Source: Amoebidium appalachense (taxonomy: Eukaryota > Ichthyosporea). From it: a stretch of 64,000 nt of DNA. Location of the stretch: the NCBI GenBank assembly GCA_963693365.1, contig CAVNZM010000003.1, positions 1-64,000 of the forward strand. The letters run 5' to 3'. How positions within the stretch are numbered: the first letter of the stretch is position 1; every line of letters starts with the position of its first letter. The position numbers were made by a program, and so were the translations under genes. The notes beneath the pieces are model-generated. The model was not told the DNA's origin and did not search any database. It saw nothing but the letters and a program-made list of their open reading frames with translations. Below are positions 63,018-64,000 of this stretch, one piece after another.

Positions 63018-63260
63018 ACAAAAGAAAAGAAGAGGGAAAAGGTGTGTCATGTGTGTCTCCCACATCATCACCTCGCTTGAGCATGTTACACCTCGTATGG
63101 TAGAAATCAGGTCTGTGAATGAGTGTGTGTGTGTAGCCGAAGTGCGTGGTGATGTGTGTATGTGCCCTGCACGGTACAACAGGTGCCCACTTCATCCCTC
63201 CGGCCATACGTGTGGGAGACACACATGACACACCTTTCCCCCCTTCTTTTCTTTTGAAAA
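63018..63260. repeat. Inverted repeat with arms of about 48 bp
   Basis: The left arm (aaaagaaaagaagagggaaa and onward, about 63020-63067) pairs with the right arm (about 63209-63257, ending cttcttttctttt). A loop of about 140 bp separates them. It could fold as a long hairpin or be a MITE. Confidence 0.85.
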
Positions 63261-63732
63261 ACGACGGGGAGCCGGGGGGGGGGGGGGGGGAGATTTGGGG
63301 GGGGGGGGGGGGGGGGGGGGGGGGATCCGGGGGCCGCACTGATGTATTGTAGTACAGAAGACCACAGGGTGTAAATTGCTGCTACATTGCATTGTGATGA
63401 TGATCAAGAGGGTCCGGTAATAAAAATTTACCTAGAGTCTCAAGGGGGGTCTATTAAACATAGTGGTGGTGGTGACACCGTGTGTCGTTCAGGAGGATAG
63501 GACACCGTCAGAGTTGTAATTGGCACCTCGATTGTGTTGTGTCGGTCATCGTCACGGTGGTTGCTGCTTTTTCTGTATCATAGTGTATGCATATTTTTTG
63601 TGCCCGGGTTGCAGACCATATTCCTACTTTTTGTAAGCTTTCAGAGTTTACGGTGTAAGGCGTTCTAGTTGTGGGTGTGTGTTTCGAATAGGATTTAAGG
63701 TGCTGGGGAAACAGGGAAATTGGTGGTGGTGG

Positions 63733-63733
<1 letters not shown>

Positions 63734-63813
<80 letters not shown>
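63734..63813. repeat. 80-nt poly-G tract
   Basis: An uninterrupted run of 80 G, the longest homopolymer in the window. Confidence 0.9.
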
Positions 63814-63814
<1 letters not shown>

Positions 63815-63887
63815 GTGGAGGAGGCCAGGGAGGGTGGGTTGGGGGGTTGGGGAGGGTTGAAGGTACAGTGGCTGGTTTCTTTCTGCA

Positions 63888-64000
63888 GACAAATAAGAAC
63901 GACTGAGGATTAAAGATGTGTGCAGACAAATAAGAACGACTGAGGATTAAAGATGTGTGCAGACAAATAAGAACGAGTGAGGATTAAAGATGTGTGCAGA
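63888..64000. repeat. 37-bp tandem repeat, three copies, continues past the right edge
   Basis: Units starting agacaaataagaacgactga; the last copy carries one substitution. Confidence 0.95.

Overview
The window is nuclear DNA of an intron-rich eukaryote. The evidence is many short exons with clean GT/AG junctions, AATAAA signals, non-LTR and DIRS/Ngaro-type retroelements, and very dense (CA)n and poly-C/poly-G tracts. An UNC13-family (MUN-domain) gene points to an opisthokont, for example a unicellular holozoan or an invertebrate. The species cannot be fixed from sequence alone. Most long open frames here are translated microsatellites and were ignored.

Layout. 1-608 (minus): start of a secreted-type protein with an internal 76-residue repeat, running off the left edge. 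880-7460: a retroelement cluster, nearly all minus strand. It holds a DIRS/Ngaro-like element (zinc-knuckle Gag, then RT-RNase H) whose 3' end is cut by a 5'-truncated LINE tail, and a second unit with an ORF1 and a free-standing AP-type endonuclease. About 7.7-10.7 kb (plus): exons of an unrecognised acidic protein ending at an AATAAA. 10.7-13.3 kb: non-coding, with three copies of a palindrome.

13,388-44,400 (plus): the main gene of the window. I assembled 39 exons by hand. Their phases agree throughout and sum to 3,840 nt (1,279 codons plus stop). They encode an UNC13/BAIAP3/Munc13-4-like priming protein with the order C2 - MUN (MHD1, MHD2) - C2 - C2. The extra C-terminal C2 arose by tandem duplication: all three C2 domains begin with a 39-nt exon bounded by phase-1 introns, and the two C-terminal C2s share the following phase pattern. 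Its introns are extreme. Many run donor, then poly-C, then (CA)n, with the last CA unit merging into the CAG acceptor. Several carry tandem repeats built from the splice junction itself.

44.4-52.2 kb: two minus-strand cysteine-rich paralogous genes (one apparently a fragment) in otherwise empty sequence. 52.25-56.1 kb: a decayed two-ORF non-LTR retrotransposon on minus. 56.5-57.9 kb (plus): an ORF with a C-terminal region resembling the USP peptidase fold, interrupted by a TAG or a 27-nt micro-intron. 58.9-59.5 kb: two copies of a unit carrying a tRNA-like gene with a Pol III terminator. 59.5-60.7 kb: a 440-bp duplication. 61-64 kb: non-coding DNA dominated by poly-G tracts of up to 80 nt, a third copy of an interspersed repeat and a hairpin-forming inverted repeat.
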